Positions 46,386 to 55,190 of a stretch of 64,000 nucleotides of DNA are shown one piece after another (within the stretch, counting starts at the first letter, position 1; each line of letters begins with the position of its first letter). This DNA is from Kushneria avicenniae (GTDB taxonomy: Bacteria > Pseudomonadota > Gammaproteobacteria > Pseudomonadales > Halomonadaceae), in contig NZ_FOLY01000001.1 in assembly GCF_900112585.1 (NCBI RefSeq), forward strand, positions 640,353 through 704,352, read 5' to 3'. The position numbers and the translations under genes were made by a program. The notes below the pieces were generated by a model. That model saw only the letters and a list, made by a program, of their open reading frames with translations, was not told where the DNA came from and did no database searches.

Positions 46386-47900
46386 ATGAAAGCAACCGCC
46401 AGCGAACGCTGTCAGTTAAAGGGATGGGAATCGCGGCTCATGAGCGCCGAGGCAGCCGCCGAACTGATCCAGGACGGCATGGTTGTCGGCATGAGCGGCT
46501 TTACCCGCGCCGGTGAAGCCAAGGAGGTGCCGCTGGCGCTGGCGCGTCGTGCCCGGCAGAACCCGATGAAAATCAGCCTGATGACCGGCGCTTCACTGGG
46601 CAACGATATCGACCGCCACCTGACCGAGGCCGGCGTGCTGGCCCGACGCATGCCCTTCCAGGTCGATGCCACGCTGCGCGCGGCCATCAATCGCGGTGAG
46701 GTGATGTTCATCGATCAGCACCTGTCGGAGACCGTCGAGCAGCTTCGCAACAAACAGCTTGGCCATCTCGATGTCGCCATCATCGAGGCCTGTGCGATTA
46801 CCGAAGACGGCGGCATTGTGCCCACCGCCTCGGTGGGCAACTCGGCAAGCTTTGCCATTCTGGCCGACAAAGTGATCATTGAACTCAATCTCTCTACGCC
46901 CGAGGCGTTGATCGGCCTGCATGACATCTATATCCCGCAGATGCGCCCGGCCCGCCAGCCCATTCCGGTGGTAGATGCCAGTACCCGCATCGGCCAGAAT
47001 CACATTCCCATCGATCCGGCCAAAATTGCCGCGATTGTGTTGACCGACGGTCAGGACAGTCCCTCCACGGTAGACATCCCCAATGAAGACACCCAGCGTA
47101 TTGCTCGGCATCTGATCGGTTTTTTCGAGCATGAAATTGAAGCGGGTCGACTGCCGCCGTCGCTGATGCCCCTTCAGGCCGGCATCGGCACCATGGCCAA
47201 TGCCGTGCTCAACGGACTGATGGACGGGCCGTTCGAGAATCTCACCATGTACTCGGAAGTGCTGCAGGACAGCACTTTCAACCTGCTCGACAGCGGCAAG
47301 ATGACCTTTGCCTCAGGCAGCTCGATTACCCTGTCGAAAGAATGCGGCCAACGAATCTGGCCGCATCTGGCCGACTATCGCGACCGTATCGTGCTGCGTC
47401 CGCAGGAGATGTCCAATCACCCGGGCATCGTACGACGGCTGGGCATCATTGCCATCAATACCGCACTTGAGGCCGACATCTACGGTAACGTGAATTCGAC
47501 CCACGTCAACGCCACAAAAATGATGAATGGCATCGGCGGCTCGGGCGATTTCGCCCGTAACGGTCACCTGTCGATTTTCATCACCAGATCAACCGCCAAA
47601 AACGGATCGCTTTCAAGCTTCGTGCCCTTTGCAAGCCACGTGGACCACTGCGAGCACGATGTCGATATTCTGGTCTCCGAACATGGTCTGGCCGACCTGC
47701 GTGGACTGGCACCGCGGGAACGCGCCAGGGTCATTATCGAGCAGTGCGCCGATCCCTTGTATCGACCGGCGCTGCGCGACTATTTCCTGGAGGCGTGCCA
47801 GCGCGGCGGCCATACCCCGCACTGTCTGGAAAAGGCGCTCTCCTGGCATCTGGCGGCCGAGCAGAAAGGCTCGATGCTTGAATTCACCGCGCGCACCTGA
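46386..47900 (+). CDS. Acetyl-CoA hydrolase / succinate CoA-transferase family protein
   Basis: 504-residue class I CoA-transferase relative (acetyl-CoA hydrolase/transferase family). The N-terminal domain has SAEAAAELIQDGMVVGMSGFTRAGEAKEVP; the C-terminal domain has the catalytic Glu in LTMYSEVLQDS (about residue 290), oxyanion segment LQAGIGTMANAVLNGL, and the CoA-binding GIGGSGDFARNG. Members move CoA between succinyl-CoA and acetate, or release acetate from acetyl-CoA. Length and the KEVPLAL block resemble succinyl-CoA:acetate CoA-transferase. AAGGAG upstream sets the ATG at 46386. It is separate from the sucrose operon. Confidence 0.87.
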   Translation: MKATASERCQLKGWESRLMSAEAAAELIQDGMVVGMSGFTRAGEAKEVPLALARRARQNPMKISLMTGASLGNDIDRHLTEAGVLARRMPFQVDATLRAAINRGEVMFIDQHLSETVEQLRNKQLGHLDVAIIEACAITEDGGIVPTASVGNSASFAILADKVIIELNLSTPEALIGLHDIYIPQMRPARQPIPVVDASTRIGQNHIPIDPAKIAAIVLTDGQDSPSTVDIPNEDTQRIARHLIGFFEHEIEAGRLPPSLMPLQAGIGTMANAVLNGLMDGPFENLTMYSEVLQDSTFNLLDSGKMTFASGSSITLSKECGQRIWPHLADYRDRIVLRPQEMSNHPGIVRRLGIIAINTALEADIYGNVNSTHVNATKMMNGIGGSGDFARNGHLSIFITRSTAKNGSLSSFVPFASHVDHCEHDVDILVSEHGLADLRGLAPRERARVIIEQCADPLYRPALRDYFLEACQRGGHTPHCLEKALSWHLAAEQKGSMLEFTART

Positions 47901-47926
47901 GCCTTCCTGCAATCCCGACTCTGGCA

Positions 47927-48709
47927 TCACCCGCGACGCCAGGGCCTGAACCACCCAAGCCCCGCCGTCGTCTCACCGCGGGGCTTGTACTCACAGCCCA
48001 GCCAGCCCTCAAAACCTGCACGGTCGAGCTGCTCAAAAAGCCAGCAATAGTTGATCTCGCCGGTGTCGGGCTCGTGACGCTCGGGCACACCTGCGATCTG
48101 AATATGGCCGACACCTTCTCGGTATCCGCGGAAGATTTCCCAGAGATCACCGTCCATGATCTGGGTGTGATAGAAGTCCATCTGCACTCGAACGTTGGGC
48201 TCTCCCAGCGTCTCGATGATCTCATGAGCCTCATGCTGGTGATTGATAAAATAGCCCGGCATGTCACGGCTGTTGATCGGCTCAAGCAGCAGCGTGATGC
48301 CTTCGTCGGCCAGACGATGCGCGGCAAAACGAATATTATTCAGATAGGTGTTGTGCATGGCGGCAATATCTGCGCCCTCACTGGCCACTCCTGCCATGGC
48401 ATGCAGTCTCGAGCAATTCAGCGTTCGGGCATAGCGAATCGCTGTCTCGACACTGTCACGAAACTCCTGCTCACGCCCCGGGAGTGCTGCCAGCCCCCGC
48501 TCGCCGGCCGCCCAGTCGCCGGCCGGCAGATTGAACAGCACCTGTTTCAGGTCATGGCGCTTGAGCTCGCGGGCAATGTCTTCGGCCTCAAAGGCGTAGG
48601 GGAAGAGATACTCGACCGCTTCAAACCCCTGCCCTGCGGCCTGTTCAAAGCGCTGCATGAAGTCGACTTCGTTGAACATTGTGGTGAGGTTGGCAGCAAA
48701 ACGCGGCAT
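47927..48709 (-). CDS. otnI: 2-oxo-tetronate isomerase (hydroxypyruvate isomerase family)
   Basis: 260-residue TIM-barrel protein of the AP-endonuclease-2/Hyi family. The N-terminus MPRFAANLTTMFNEVDFMQRFEQAA is typical, and metal-binding Glu and His residues are in LLLEPINSRDMPGYFINH and VQMDFYHTQIMDGDL, with HIQIAGVPERHEPDTGEINY near the end. In C4 sugar-acid pathways OtnI converts 2-oxo- to 3-oxo-tetronate. Isolated proteins of this family are often labelled hydroxypyruvate isomerase; the neighbours favour OtnI. The start at 48709 has AAGGAG upstream. Last gene of the minus-strand arm, 74 bp after otnC with a hairpin in the gap. Confidence 0.9.
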   Translation of the reverse strand: MPRFAANLTTMFNEVDFMQRFEQAAGQGFEAVEYLFPYAFEAEDIARELKRHDLKQVLFNLPAGDWAAGERGLAALPGREQEFRDSVETAIRYARTLNCSRLHAMAGVASEGADIAAMHNTYLNNIRFAAHRLADEGITLLLEPINSRDMPGYFINHQHEAHEIIETLGEPNVRVQMDFYHTQIMDGDLWEIFRGYREGVGHIQIAGVPERHEPDTGEINYCWLFEQLDRAGFEGWLGCEYKPRGETTAGLGWFRPWRRG

Positions 48710-48750
48710 GAGCGCTCCTTCTGGAAAAGGGATTACAACTGATAAACAGG

Positions 48751-48774
48751 CCCCGGTACCCACGGACACCGGGG
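48751..48774 (-). other. Intercistronic hairpin between otnC and otnI
   Basis: CCCCGGT / ACCGGGG, 7-bp perfect arms with a 10-base loop, in the only sizeable gap of the otn arm. No T-run. It could stabilise the upstream message or lower otnI expression. Confidence 0.45.
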
Positions 48775-48783
48775 ACGAGACCA

Positions 48784-49443
48784 CTACCAGCGCGCACCGA
48801 ACTGCTGGCGAAGGCCATCGATCTGCTGTTCGTTCAGGATATTAATCTGCTGATCCTTGAGCAGCAGAAACAGACGTGCGGTCTCTTCGAGCTCCTCGAT
48901 GGCATTGCGCGCCGCTTCCAGGCTCTTGCCGGCCACGACCGGACCGTGATTGGCCAGCAGCACGGCGCTGTAATCGGGGGCGTATCTGCGTACCGCCTCG
49001 CCCATCGCCGGATCACCGGGCTGGAAATACGGCAACAGTGGAAGACGCCCCACCCGCATCACGAAATAGGGCGTGATCGGCGGAATGCACGAGCGCTCAT
49101 CCAACCCCTGCAGACAGGAGATGGCCGAGGCGTAGGTCGAATGCAGGTGAATGACGCCACCGGCCTCTTCGCGCGATTCGTAGAAGGCGCGATGAAGAAA
49201 TGACTCCTTGGTCGGCGGCTTGCCAGAGAGCAGATTGCCGTTCCAGTCGAGCATCGAGATCTCGGCCGGATCCAGCGCGCCCAGGCTGGCATTGGTGGGC
49301 GTCATCAGCCAGCCGCCTGCGCATTTGGCACTGATATTGCCGGACGTCCCGGGCGCCATGCCGAGCTGTCGAAAGGCGCGCCCGATCTCGCTGATCTCCT
49401 CGCGCAGGCGATTTTCTTCGCCATGGGTATTGATGTGGCTCAT
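48784..49443 (-). CDS. otnC: 3-oxo-tetronate 4-phosphate decarboxylase
   Basis: 219-residue class II aldolase/adducin-fold enzyme. Zn ligands are visible in GGVIHLHSTYASAI and LANHGPVVAGKSL, and the early SGNISAKCAGGWLMTPTNASLG forms the phosphate site. OtnC decarboxylates 3-oxo-tetronate 4-phosphate to dihydroxyacetone phosphate. The start overlaps the otnK stop by four bases (ATGA), so kinase and decarboxylase are coupled. Fold is certain; the reaction is assigned from the gene set. Confidence 0.92.
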   Translation of the reverse strand: MSHINTHGEENRLREEISEIGRAFRQLGMAPGTSGNISAKCAGGWLMTPTNASLGALDPAEISMLDWNGNLLSGKPPTKESFLHRAFYESREEAGGVIHLHSTYASAISCLQGLDERSCIPPITPYFVMRVGRLPLLPYFQPGDPAMGEAVRRYAPDYSAVLLANHGPVVAGKSLEAARNAIEELEETARLFLLLKDQQINILNEQQIDGLRQQFGARW

Positions 49444-50711
49444 GGCATTGTCTCCCAGGCTTTGGTCATGAAATCCTCGCTCCCGAAATTACCGGACTTG
49501 AGCGCCAGCGCCAGGCGCTCGCCGGTACCCAGTGTCACCGTCCAGGGCACGCCCGGATCAATGCTCGGTCCGATCTGAAGCCCTTTCACTTCAAGCGCGC
49601 TGACCACGGCACCCGAGCTTTCGCCCCCGGCAACCAGCAGGCGTCGCACGCCCAGCTCGTTGACCAGAGCGCCTGCAATCTCTCCCAGCGCGCGCTCAAC
49701 GATCTCACCGGCTGCCTGAACGCCCAGCAACTGCTGCGCCCTTTTGACGTTGTCAGGCGAGGCGCTGGCATGGATCAGTACGGGAGAGCGGTCGAGATGC
49801 TCCCGGGCCAGAGCAAGCGCCTCGGCCACCTGATCCTGATAATTCTCGGCAAGCGTCAGCGCATCAAGGCGGTAATGAGGGTAGTGCGCTTTTGTATGCT
49901 CGATCTGGGCCAGCGTCGCTCGTGAGCAGCTGCCACTGAGAATGACCTCACGACCGGGTATAGCGGGCAGCCTGGCGGCGTCACCGCCGGTGAGTTGATC
50001 CCGCCAGCGCGCGCCAAGGCCCAGCGCCAGACCGGAGCCTGCCGTGACAAGGGTCAGATCGCGACAGGCCTCACCCAGCGTTTCCAGATCCTGCTGTTCG
50101 ATGGCATCGAGGACCGCCACGCCAACGCCATCGGCCCTGAGAGTATCAAAACGGCTGCGCACGGCCTCACTACCCCGGCGTACGCAATCAAATTCGACCA
50201 GCCCGACCCGATGCCGGGTCTGGCTGTCCATGACCCGGACCAGATTGGCATCGGTCATGGGGGTAAGCGGATGATCCTGCATGCCGCTTTCATTGAGCGG
50301 TACGCCACCTGCGAAAAGGTAGCCGTTATAAACGGTACGGCGATTGGCCGGCAGCGCCGGGCAGGCCACGGTAAAGGACACATCGAGCGCGTCCATCAGC
50401 GCATCGGTCACCGGGCCGATGTTGCCTTCCGAGGTAGAGTCAAAGGTCGAGCAGTACTTGAAATAGAACTGCTCGCAGCCGCGCGCCTTGAGCCATTCAA
50501 GCGCGGCCAGTGACTGTTCGACCGCTGTCTCGGCAGGGAGGGTACGGCTCTTGAGCGCCACCACGACGGCATCAATATCCTCAAGGTCAGCGGCCAGTCC
50601 CTCATCGGGAATGCCGATGGTCTGCACGGTGCGCATGCCGATACTGACCAGCTGACTGGCCAGATCAGTCGCGCCAGTAAAATCATCTGCAATACAGCCC
50701 AGCAATGGCAT
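49440..50711 (-). CDS. otnK: 3-oxo-tetronate kinase (DUF1537 family)
   Basis: 423-residue four-carbon acid sugar kinase. The N-terminal substrate domain opens LLGCIADDFTGATDLASQLV, the family signature, with KYCSTFDSTSEGNIGPVTDAL and CPALPANRRTVYNGYLFAGGVPL. The C-terminal nucleotide-binding domain includes RRLLVAGGESSGAVVSAL and GVPWTVTLGTGERLALALKSGNFG, with conserved Lys near the end. It phosphorylates 3-oxo-tetronate at C4 with ATP. CAGGAG precedes the ATG. Follows ltnD by 30 bp and couples to otnC. Confidence 0.94.
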   Translation of the reverse strand: MPLLGCIADDFTGATDLASQLVSIGMRTVQTIGIPDEGLAADLEDIDAVVVALKSRTLPAETAVEQSLAALEWLKARGCEQFYFKYCSTFDSTSEGNIGPVTDALMDALDVSFTVACPALPANRRTVYNGYLFAGGVPLNESGMQDHPLTPMTDANLVRVMDSQTRHRVGLVEFDCVRRGSEAVRSRFDTLRADGVGVAVLDAIEQQDLETLGEACRDLTLVTAGSGLALGLGARWRDQLTGGDAARLPAIPGREVILSGSCSRATLAQIEHTKAHYPHYRLDALTLAENYQDQVAEALALAREHLDRSPVLIHASASPDNVKRAQQLLGVQAAGEIVERALGEIAGALVNELGVRRLLVAGGESSGAVVSALEVKGLQIGPSIDPGVPWTVTLGTGERLALALKSGNFGSEDFMTKAWETMP

Positions 50712-50741
50712 GGAAACGCTCCTGGTCTGAAGGATGGAAGA

Positions 50742-51647
50742 TCAGTCGTTGGCGGCCTGCGTGGGCAGATCGATTCCCGGGAAGATGCGCACCACGCCGG
50801 CATCATCCTCACGGCCATGGCCCATGGAAGACGCCTGGCTGAACATGGTCAGTGCCTGAGCGGTCATCGGCAGCGGAAAGCGCTCGGCGCGGGCGGTATC
50901 GTGCACCAGCCCCAGGTCCTTGACGAAGATGTCGACCGCAGAGCGCGGCGTATAGTCACCGTCGATAATGTGCGGCACGCGATTTTCAAACATCCAGGAG
51001 TTACCCGCGCTTTTGGTAATCACGTCATAGAGCGTTTGCGGATCGCAGCCGCTTTTGATGCCGTAGGCCATCGCCTCGGCCGCCGCCGCAATGTGCACGC
51101 CGGCCAACAGCTGGTTGACCAGCTTGACCTGCGAGCCCTGCCCGGGCGCCTCGCCCAGACGAAAGATGGTGGCCGCGATGGCATCCAGCGCCGGCTGGGC
51201 GCGCTCGAACACCTCTGATGGACCGGAGGCCATCAGCGTCAGCTCACCGGCAGCGGATTTGACCGACCCACCCGAGATGGGAATATCAAGATAGTCGATG
51301 CCCTTTTCTGCTAGCTCGGCCGCCAGCGCGATCACATCATCCGGCGCGGCAGTAGCACAGCCCACCACGATGCTGCCGGTTGACAGGGTAGAAGCGAGCC
51401 CGTTGGCACCCAGCAGGACATCGCGCATCTGGGCGGCGTTGACGACCACCAGAAAGACGATATCGACCCGACCGCCCATCTCGGCGGGGCTGGCGACCGG
51501 CTGGCCACCCTTGGCGGCCAGTCTTTCAAGGGCCTCCGCGTTGATATCGCAACCCAGGGTATCAAACCCGCCGCGAATCAGTGACGTCGCCATGCCGAGC
51601 CCCATCGATCCCAGCCCGATCACGCCTGCTCTGAGTCTGTCAGCCAT
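50742..51647 (-). CDS. ltnD: L-threonate dehydrogenase
   Basis: 301-residue beta-hydroxyacid dehydrogenase. NAD-binding GVIGLGSMGLGMATSL at the N-terminus, substrate motif DIPISGGSVKSAAGELTLMASG, and the catalytic Lys in GSQVKLVNQLLAGVH. The LtnD group oxidises L-threonate at C2 to 2-oxo-tetronate. Other enzymes of the superfamily use 3-hydroxyisobutyrate or tartronate semialdehyde; neighbours otnK, otnC and otnI make L-threonate (or an epimer) most likely. AAGGAA before the ATG. First structural gene after the regulator, 36 bp downstream. Confidence 0.88.
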   Translation of the reverse strand: MADRLRAGVIGLGSMGLGMATSLIRGGFDTLGCDINAEALERLAAKGGQPVASPAEMGGRVDIVFLVVVNAAQMRDVLLGANGLASTLSTGSIVVGCATAAPDDVIALAAELAEKGIDYLDIPISGGSVKSAAGELTLMASGPSEVFERAQPALDAIAATIFRLGEAPGQGSQVKLVNQLLAGVHIAAAAEAMAYGIKSGCDPQTLYDVITKSAGNSWMFENRVPHIIDGDYTPRSAVDIFVKDLGLVHDTARAERFPLPMTAQALTMFSQASSMGHGREDDAGVVRIFPGIDLPTQAAND

Positions 51648-51683
51648 GCTGTTATTCCTTGATGAAATCAGTCCACGATGAAA

Positions 51684-52445
51684 TTAATCCCGGCCTTCAT
51701 GACCGGTGTGCTCGAACGCCTCGATCAGATCCGGCGGGATGTCACTCAATCGCCTGCGGGCCTGATCCATGTGCCACCAGGCCGCCTGACGGGCCGCATC
51801 ACCGTTACCGCTGGCAATGGCTTCAAGGATCGCGTCGTGCTCGCTGATGACTTCAGCGACAAAGGTGTCACGACGCGCCTCGTTGCGCCGGGTCAAACTG
51901 ATGGCCTGGTGCAGAAAACGGTTATAAAAATCCAGCACCGTGACGAAGTACTCGTTGTTTGAGGCCTCGGCAATAGCACGATGAAAGGCCATGTCCTGCT
52001 CTACGCCGGACTCGCCGGCCTCTACCGCCTCATCAATATCAACCATCGCATTACGCAACCTTCGCAGCTGCGCTCGCGAACAGCGCGAGGCAGCATAAAA
52101 GGCGGCCTCGCCTTCCAGCGCACGACGCAGCTCCAGCAGATGCAGCACCGAGCCCAGTGAGCCGCCGGGAAGCGCCTGCACCAGCGACACTCTGGGCGCC
52201 TCGGCCACAAAGCTGCCACTGCCCCGCCTGGACACCACCAACCCGGCATTGCGCAGCATGGAAATGGCCTCGCGCACTACCGAGCGGCTGACCTCATGAC
52301 GCTCGCATAGCGCGGCCTCGGTAGGCAGACGCTGCCCGGCTTTCAATTCACCGATGTGGATGGCCCTGGTCAGCGCCCCGGAAATCTGCTCGGCAAGCCC
52401 GGGCCCTCTTTCCGATACGCGCTTTTCTGACGGCGAATCAGCCAT
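51684..52445 (-). CDS. GntR-family (FCD) transcriptional regulator of the tetronate cluster
   Basis: 253 residues: an N-terminal winged helix-turn-helix (LAEQISGALTRAIHIGELKAGQRLPTEAALCERHEVSRSVVREAISML) and a C-terminal all-helical FCD domain with likely metal-binding Asp and His residues (EQDMAFHRAIAEASNN, VISEHDAILEAI). Regulators of this type sense small carboxylates. The ATG at 52445 is preferred; the frame runs on to 52532. It heads the minus-strand arm and faces denD. Two near-identical palindromes in the 238-bp spacer are the probable sites, giving joint control of both arms and itself. Confidence 0.9.
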   Translation of the reverse strand: MADSPSEKRVSERGPGLAEQISGALTRAIHIGELKAGQRLPTEAALCERHEVSRSVVREAISMLRNAGLVVSRRGSGSFVAEAPRVSLVQALPGGSLGSVLHLLELRRALEGEAAFYAASRCSRAQLRRLRNAMVDIDEAVEAGESGVEQDMAFHRAIAEASNNEYFVTVLDFYNRFLHQAISLTRRNEARRDTFVAEVISEHDAILEAIASGNGDAARQAAWWHMDQARRRLSDIPPDLIEAFEHTGHEGRD

Positions 52446-52555
52446 GTGCTGCGCCCCTTTCCATCGGAGGCTGACGTGCTGCCAGAGGCTGACTCGAGAG
52501 ATACGACGTCTCGGCGCCGGGTGTTCGACCAATGATCATATTGCTCCGCTCAACA

Positions 52556-52568
52556 GTTGTCAGACAAC
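52556..52568. promoter_or_regulatory. Operator 1 of the FCD regulator
   Basis: Perfect 13-bp palindrome GTTGTC-A-GACAAC, about 110 bp upstream of the regulator start. Palindromes of the TTGT-n-ACAA kind are usual for FCD GntR proteins. Confidence 0.7.
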
Positions 52569-52651
52569 ATTACAAAAAAAGAGGAAACACTCAATACCTT
52601 TCTTGAATGATACCGCTCGATGCATTCGATTGATCAGAACGTTTTGAGAAG

Positions 52652-52664
52652 GCTGTCAGATAAC
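52652..52664. promoter_or_regulatory. Operator 2 of the FCD regulator
   Basis: GCTGTCAGATAAC matches operator 1 at 11 of 13 positions, centred 96 bp away and ending 19 bp before the denD start, where binding would block transcription of the plus arm. Confidence 0.65.
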
Positions 52665-52683
52665 CAATACAAGGAAGCAGACC

Positions 52684-53646
52684 ATGCACATCATCATCAC
52701 GGGTGCCGCCGGTTTTTTAGGCGCACGTCTGGCCATGCAGCTGCTGGAACAGGGAACGCTTGATGGGCAGCCCATCAGCAGTATCACCAGCCTCGACCTG
52801 GCTCCCTGCCCGGTAGACGACGAGCGTATCGATTCGGTGGTGGGTGATATCAGTGACCCATCGGTGATCGAGCGCGCCTTTCGCGAGGACACGATCGCCG
52901 TGTGCCATCTGGCCGCCATTGTCAGCTCTCACGCCGAGGCGGAATTTGATCAGGGCATGCAGGTCAACTTCGATGCCACGCGGTCCTTGCTGGAAGCCTG
53001 CCGACACCGCGGCAACCACATTCGCTTTTTGTTCAGCAGTTCGCTGGCGGTGTTCGGTCCTGGCATGCCCTCGCCGCTGACCGAGCAGACCGCGCCGCAG
53101 CCGCTTTCTTCCTACGGCACCCAGAAGGCCATGAGCGAGCTGTTGGTCAATGATTACAGCCGCCGAGGTTTCATCGATGGCCGGGTCTGTCGGCTGCCTA
53201 CCATCGTGGTGCGCCCCGGTCGTCCCAACCGTGCGGCCTCCTCCTTTGCCAGCTCGATCATTCGCGAGCCGCTGGGCGGTGAAGAAGCGATCTGCCCGAT
53301 CGACCCGGAATTCGCCATCTGGATCTGTTCGCCGGAAACCATCATCAACAATCTTGCTCATGCGCTGTCGCTGGATGCTGCGCGCATGGACGCGTGTCGC
53401 ACGGTCAACCTGCCGGGCATGTCGATCAGGGTCCGGGAAATGGTCGAAAGCCTCGAGCGTGTGGCAGGAAATGAGGCCGGTGCGCGTATCCGCTACGAGC
53501 GTGATCCGCAGATCGAGGCGATTGTCTATAGCTGGGCGCCGCTATTTGACAACGACTACGCCCTGTCGCTGGGCTTTGAGGTCGATGAGCACTTTGACGA
53601 CATCGTGCACGCCCATAAGCGCTATATGGATGACCAGCAGAACTGA
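52684..53646 (+). CDS. denD: D-erythronate dehydrogenase
   Basis: 320-residue extended SDR (NAD-dependent epimerase fold). Cofactor loop TGAAGFLGARLA, catalytic YGTQK in SSYGTQKAMSELL with the upstream Ser in LFSSSLAVFG. RLPTIVVRPGRPNRAASSFASSIIREPL is characteristic of DenD. It oxidises D-erythronate to 2-oxo-tetronate, which joins the otnI-otnK-otnC route. AAGGAAG stands six bases before the ATG. First gene of the plus-strand arm, under operator 2. Confidence 0.9.
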   Translation: MHIIITGAAGFLGARLAMQLLEQGTLDGQPISSITSLDLAPCPVDDERIDSVVGDISDPSVIERAFREDTIAVCHLAAIVSSHAEAEFDQGMQVNFDATRSLLEACRHRGNHIRFLFSSSLAVFGPGMPSPLTEQTAPQPLSSYGTQKAMSELLVNDYSRRGFIDGRVCRLPTIVVRPGRPNRAASSFASSIIREPLGGEEAICPIDPEFAIWICSPETIINNLAHALSLDAARMDACRTVNLPGMSIRVREMVESLERVAGNEAGARIRYERDPQIEAIVYSWAPLFDNDYALSLGFEVDEHFDDIVHAHKRYMDDQQN

Positions 53647-53706
53647 TCACTATTGATCAAGCAGTCTTCAAACGAAGGCCGCTCATTTTTTCGGGGGTAT
53701 AGTGTC

Positions 53707-55104
53707 ATGACAGAGGCCACCACTGCGGGACCCCAGGTCATTATCGGCCTGGGCATTGCCATCTTTGTGATGATCTTTCTGGTATTGAAAACCCGTGTTC
53801 ATGCGCTGCTGGCGCTGGTCGCGGCAGCCTCGCTTGCCGGCCTGATCGGCGGTATGCCCGCCAATGAGGTCATCGGTGCCATCACGACCGGATTCGGTGC
53901 GACGCTGGCCACCATCGGGCTGGTCATCGGCTTTGGCGTCATGATGGGGCGCATTCTGGAAGTCTCGGGTGCCGGCCAGCAACTGGCCCGCACCATCCTG
54001 CGCCTGCTGGGCAAGGAGCGTGAGGACTGGGCGATGGCACTTACCGGCTATATCGTGTCGATTCCAATCTTTTGCGACTCAGCTTATGTGATCCTCAACC
54101 CGCTGGTGCGGGCGCTGGCACGTAACAGCGGACGCTCGGTGCTGACGCTGGGGATCGCGCTGGGCTCCGGCCTGATCGTGACACACAGCGCCGTACCGCC
54201 TACACCGGGCCCGCTGGGGGTAGCGGGTATTTTCGGCGTCGATATCGGTCTGATGATTGCCTGGGGCGTGGTCTTTACGGCACCTGCATTGATCGTGATG
54301 GTCATCTATGCCCGTTTCATGGGGCCGCGTATTGAGGCCATGATCGAGCGTGATACCGGCCAGGGTCTGAGCCATGCCGCGGACGATAATGAGACGCCGC
54401 AGCTCGATGAGCAGGAACTGCCCTCTCTGCTGCGTTCTGTACTGCCCATTGCCCTGCCAATCGGACTGATCTTTCTCAACACACTGTTTGGTGCGCTGGC
54501 GAGCCTCAATGACGGTCTGGATGTCGAAAATTCCCTGATCGGGCAACTGATCACCTTTTTTGGTAACCCGGTCATTGCCGTGGGTATCGGGGTACTGGTG
54601 GCCGTCTATGGGCTGGTGCCCAAAATGCCGCGCGAGGATGTTCTTCGCCATCTGGAAAAGGGTGTGGAAAGTGCCGGTATCATTTTGCTGGTCACCGGTG
54701 CCGGAGGCGCTTTGGGCGCAGTACTTCGCGCCAGTGGTGCCGGCGACTATATCGGCACCCAGATCGCGTCGCTGGCCCTGCCGGCTTTTCTTATCCCGTT
54801 TATCATTGCCACGCTGGTGCGCTTTGCCCAGGGCAGCGGCACGGTATCGATGATTACCGGGGCCTCCATCTCCGCGCCCATTCTTGCCGCCATGCCGGAC
54901 GTCAACATGGTGCTGGCCGCTCAGGCTGCCTGTCTGGGCGCACTGTTTTTCAGCTATTTCAACGACAGCTATTTCTGGGTGGTCAACCGGATGCTGGGCG
55001 TCAAAAACGCCAGACATCAGCTGCTGGTCGTTTCAGTACCTACGACACTTGGCTGGGCGACAGCGCTTGCGGGGCTGTTTGTTGCCAATGCCTTCATGGG
55101 GTAG
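53707..55104 (+). CDS. GntP-family sugar-acid permease
   Basis: 465-residue permease of the gluconate:H+ symporter (GntP) family with 12 or more hydrophobic segments. Family marks include ARNSGRSVLTLGIALGSGLIVTHSAVPPTPGPLGVAGIFGVDIG and the late RFAQGSGTVSMITGASISAPIL. It follows denD by 60 bp, so it should import D-erythronate and L-threonate for the cluster. The start at 53707 is preferred over a longer frame from 53653 because the extra residues are polar and unlike the family. Confidence 0.92.
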   Translation: MTEATTAGPQVIIGLGIAIFVMIFLVLKTRVHALLALVAAASLAGLIGGMPANEVIGAITTGFGATLATIGLVIGFGVMMGRILEVSGAGQQLARTILRLLGKEREDWAMALTGYIVSIPIFCDSAYVILNPLVRALARNSGRSVLTLGIALGSGLIVTHSAVPPTPGPLGVAGIFGVDIGLMIAWGVVFTAPALIVMVIYARFMGPRIEAMIERDTGQGLSHAADDNETPQLDEQELPSLLRSVLPIALPIGLIFLNTLFGALASLNDGLDVENSLIGQLITFFGNPVIAVGIGVLVAVYGLVPKMPREDVLRHLEKGVESAGIILLVTGAGGALGAVLRASGAGDYIGTQIASLALPAFLIPFIIATLVRFAQGSGTVSMITGASISAPILAAMPDVNMVLAAQAACLGALFFSYFNDSYFWVVNRMLGVKNARHQLLVVSVPTTLGWATALAGLFVANAFMG

Positions 55105-55190
55105 CGTGCCCGGTGCATTCCCTGCCGGGGATGACCTATGCTTGAGGCGGGCCGTTTGGCTGATGGATCCAGACAAGAGGAGAGCACTTC

